In this document: positions 63,139 to 64,000 of the stretch, one piece after another
Position numbering within the stretch: position 1 is the first letter of the stretch
Layout: each line of letters begins with the position of its first letter
Assembly (NCBI GenBank): GCA_963677215.1
Contig: OY781919.1
Span: 2,418,001 to 2,482,000, forward strand
Source: G963676795 sp963677215
GTDB lineage: Bacteria; Desulfobacterota; Desulfuromonadia; Desulfuromonadales; Geopsychrobacteraceae
Direction: 5' to 3'
Length of the DNA: 64,000 nucleotides
Translations under genes and position numbers: made by a program
The notes under the pieces: model-generated
Databases searched by the model: none
Told to the model about the DNA's origin: nothing
The model's input: only the letters and a program-made list of their open reading frames with translations

Positions 63139-64000
63139 CCCAGAATAATAACCAGAATCTTGGTTAAGAGAATCATGCCGATCAGCGCCACCGGGTAGAC
63201 CGTGGCGTAGGCCGACGCCGCATAGGGCGTTTCCACCAGTCCGGAGACGCTGGCCAGTCCCGGTGTGCTGGTCATGCCGCCGGTCAGAACCCCGAGCAGA
63301 TGCAGGAACCTGATTTTAAGCAGTTTGCTGCCGATCAGCAGGGCCACCAGCAGCGGCACCAGGGTGACGACGATCCCCGAGACGAACAGGGCCAGCCCCT
63401 GCTGATGCAGAGTCTCAAGGATGTTGGCCCCGGTGCGGGTGCCGACCGTCGCCAGGAAGAGCAGCAGCCCCAGTTCGCGGATAAAGCTGTTGGTCGTCGC
63501 CGGGATCTCCCAGATCAGCGGGCCGGTTTTATAGAGCGCGCTCAAAACCAGGCCAGCCAGCAGCACCCCGCCCGAGATCCCCAGCTTGAACTCGCCGACA
63601 TAGGGGATGTAGAGCGGAAACTGGCCGATCAGAAAGCCGATCATCAGACCGACGACGATCGGGATCAGATTGGTGCGGTAGGTCTCGCGGATATCGTTGC
63701 CGAGCATCCAGGAGACGTTCTGAATGGCTTCCTCCTGGCCGACCACATGGATGATGTCACCCAGATGGATGCGGGTGTTCTTGTCCGGCGTCAGGTCGAT
63801 GCCGTTGCGGGTGATGCGCGAGACCTGGATGCCGAAGTTCTTCTTCAGGTTGAGGGTGCCGGCCTGAAAGCCGACCCGCGAATGCTTCGAGATCATGATC
63901 GACTTCTTCGCCAGCCCCCGGGAAAACTCGATGGAGTCATCGATCGGCTGGCCGAGCAGCAGAATCGCCTGCTCGATCTCATCATCGTGACCGACAATCC
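63135..64000 (-). CDS. YidE/YbjL/AspT-family transporter (5' part beyond window)
   Basis: The frame is open to the right edge, so only the C-terminal ~288 residues are seen. The visible part starts in a RCK_C/TrkA-C domain (SRGLAKKSIMISKHSRVGFQ-like sequence, then IHLGDIIHVVGQEE). It ends in a membrane domain of about six helices of the Asp-Al_Ex duplication type (ELGLLLFLATVGTRTGANIL, LTGGMTSTPGLA). AspT homologues exchange aspartate and alanine; YidE and YbjL substrates are unknown. It is coupled to the downstream methyltransferase by a 4-bp overlap. Confidence 0.88.
   Translation of the reverse strand, partial: IVGHDDEIEQAILLLGQPIDDSIEFSRGLAKKSIMISKHSRVGFQAGTLNLKKNFGIQVSRITRNGIDLTPDKNTRIHLGDIIHVVGQEEAIQNVSWMLGNDIRETYRTNLIPIVVGLMIGFLIGQFPLYIPYVGEFKLGISGGVLLAGLVLSALYKTGPLIWEIPATTNSFIRELGLLLFLATVGTRTGANILETLHQQGLALFVSGIVVTLVPLLVALLIGSKLLKIRFLHLLGVLTGGMTSTPGLASVSGLVETPYAASAYATVYPVALIGMILLTKILVIILG

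Overview
The window looks like a chromosomal segment of a Desulfuromonadales-type bacterium (Geobacter/Desulfuromonas/Pelobacter relatives). This is inferred from gene content and order: a KDO/lipid A-transport cluster running into rpoN, hpf, ptsN, hprK, rapZ and a mannose-family PTS, a HoxEFUYH hydrogenase, and many HD-GYP, GGDEF and EAL proteins. No rRNA, tRNA, CRISPR array, phage or transposase gene was seen.

Layout. (1) 1-8.0 kb, minus strand: an EttA-type ABC-F ATPase cut by the left edge, then two tandem copies of a two-gene module. Each copy has a ~710-residue HEAT-repeat-like protein whose gene overlaps by 4 bp the gene for an HD-GYP protein. All four proteins begin with what looks like the same ~130-residue domain. 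(2) 8.1-33.2 kb, plus strand: one long housekeeping run. It contains phoH, a 7TM-HD phosphodiesterase that overlaps ybeY by 101 bp, a CorC-like CBS protein, lnt, a Na/Pi cotransporter, kdsB, pyrG, kdsA, kdsD, kdsC, lptC, lptA, lptB and rpoN. These are followed by hpf, ptsN, hprK, rapZ, mannose-family IIA/IIB/IIC/IID, ptsH, ptsI and metK, the last with its own promoter and terminator. (3) 33.5-41.2 kb, mostly minus: the agmatine-to-putrescine pair aguB/aguA, mntP, a cyclophilin, a REC-PAS-GGDEF-EAL protein, a REC-HDOD protein and an SH3/coiled-coil membrane protein. (4) 41.4-43.1 kb, plus: a small lipoprotein and glpX. (5) 43.5-50.5 kb, minus: an APH-like/P-loop kinase fusion, then hoxEFUYH with its maturation protease. 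(6) 50.5-58.8 kb: a large regulatory gap, a tctCBA tricarboxylate transporter with an internal terminator, a DUF2798 membrane protein, an orphan PotD, a lipoprotein MsrB and an MFS transporter. (7) 58.9-64 kb: a PAS-PAS-GGDEF-EAL protein, an alpha/beta-hydrolase lipoprotein, a methyltransferase, and a YidE/AspT-type transporter cut by the right edge.

How it fits together. The plus-strand run links KDO synthesis (kdsD, kdsA, kdsC, kdsB, with pyrG supplying CTP) to LPS export (lptCAB) and then to sigma-54 and a phosphorelay made of EI, HPr, PtsN and the mannose-family enzymes under HprK control. Both HPr phosphorylation sites (His15 and Ser46) are present. Cyclic dinucleotide signalling is dense: two HD-GYP proteins, two GGDEF-EAL proteins and one PgpH-like c-di-AMP phosphodiesterase homologue.

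The intergenic DNA holds at least four elements bounded by inverted repeats. One is a 385-bp, multi-hairpin element with exact 14-bp terminal repeats downstream of glpX. The other three are shorter and share ends related to TCTCACGCGAAGCCGCGAAG. The strongest candidates for something undescribed are the duplicated HEAT/HD-GYP module and the 385-bp element.
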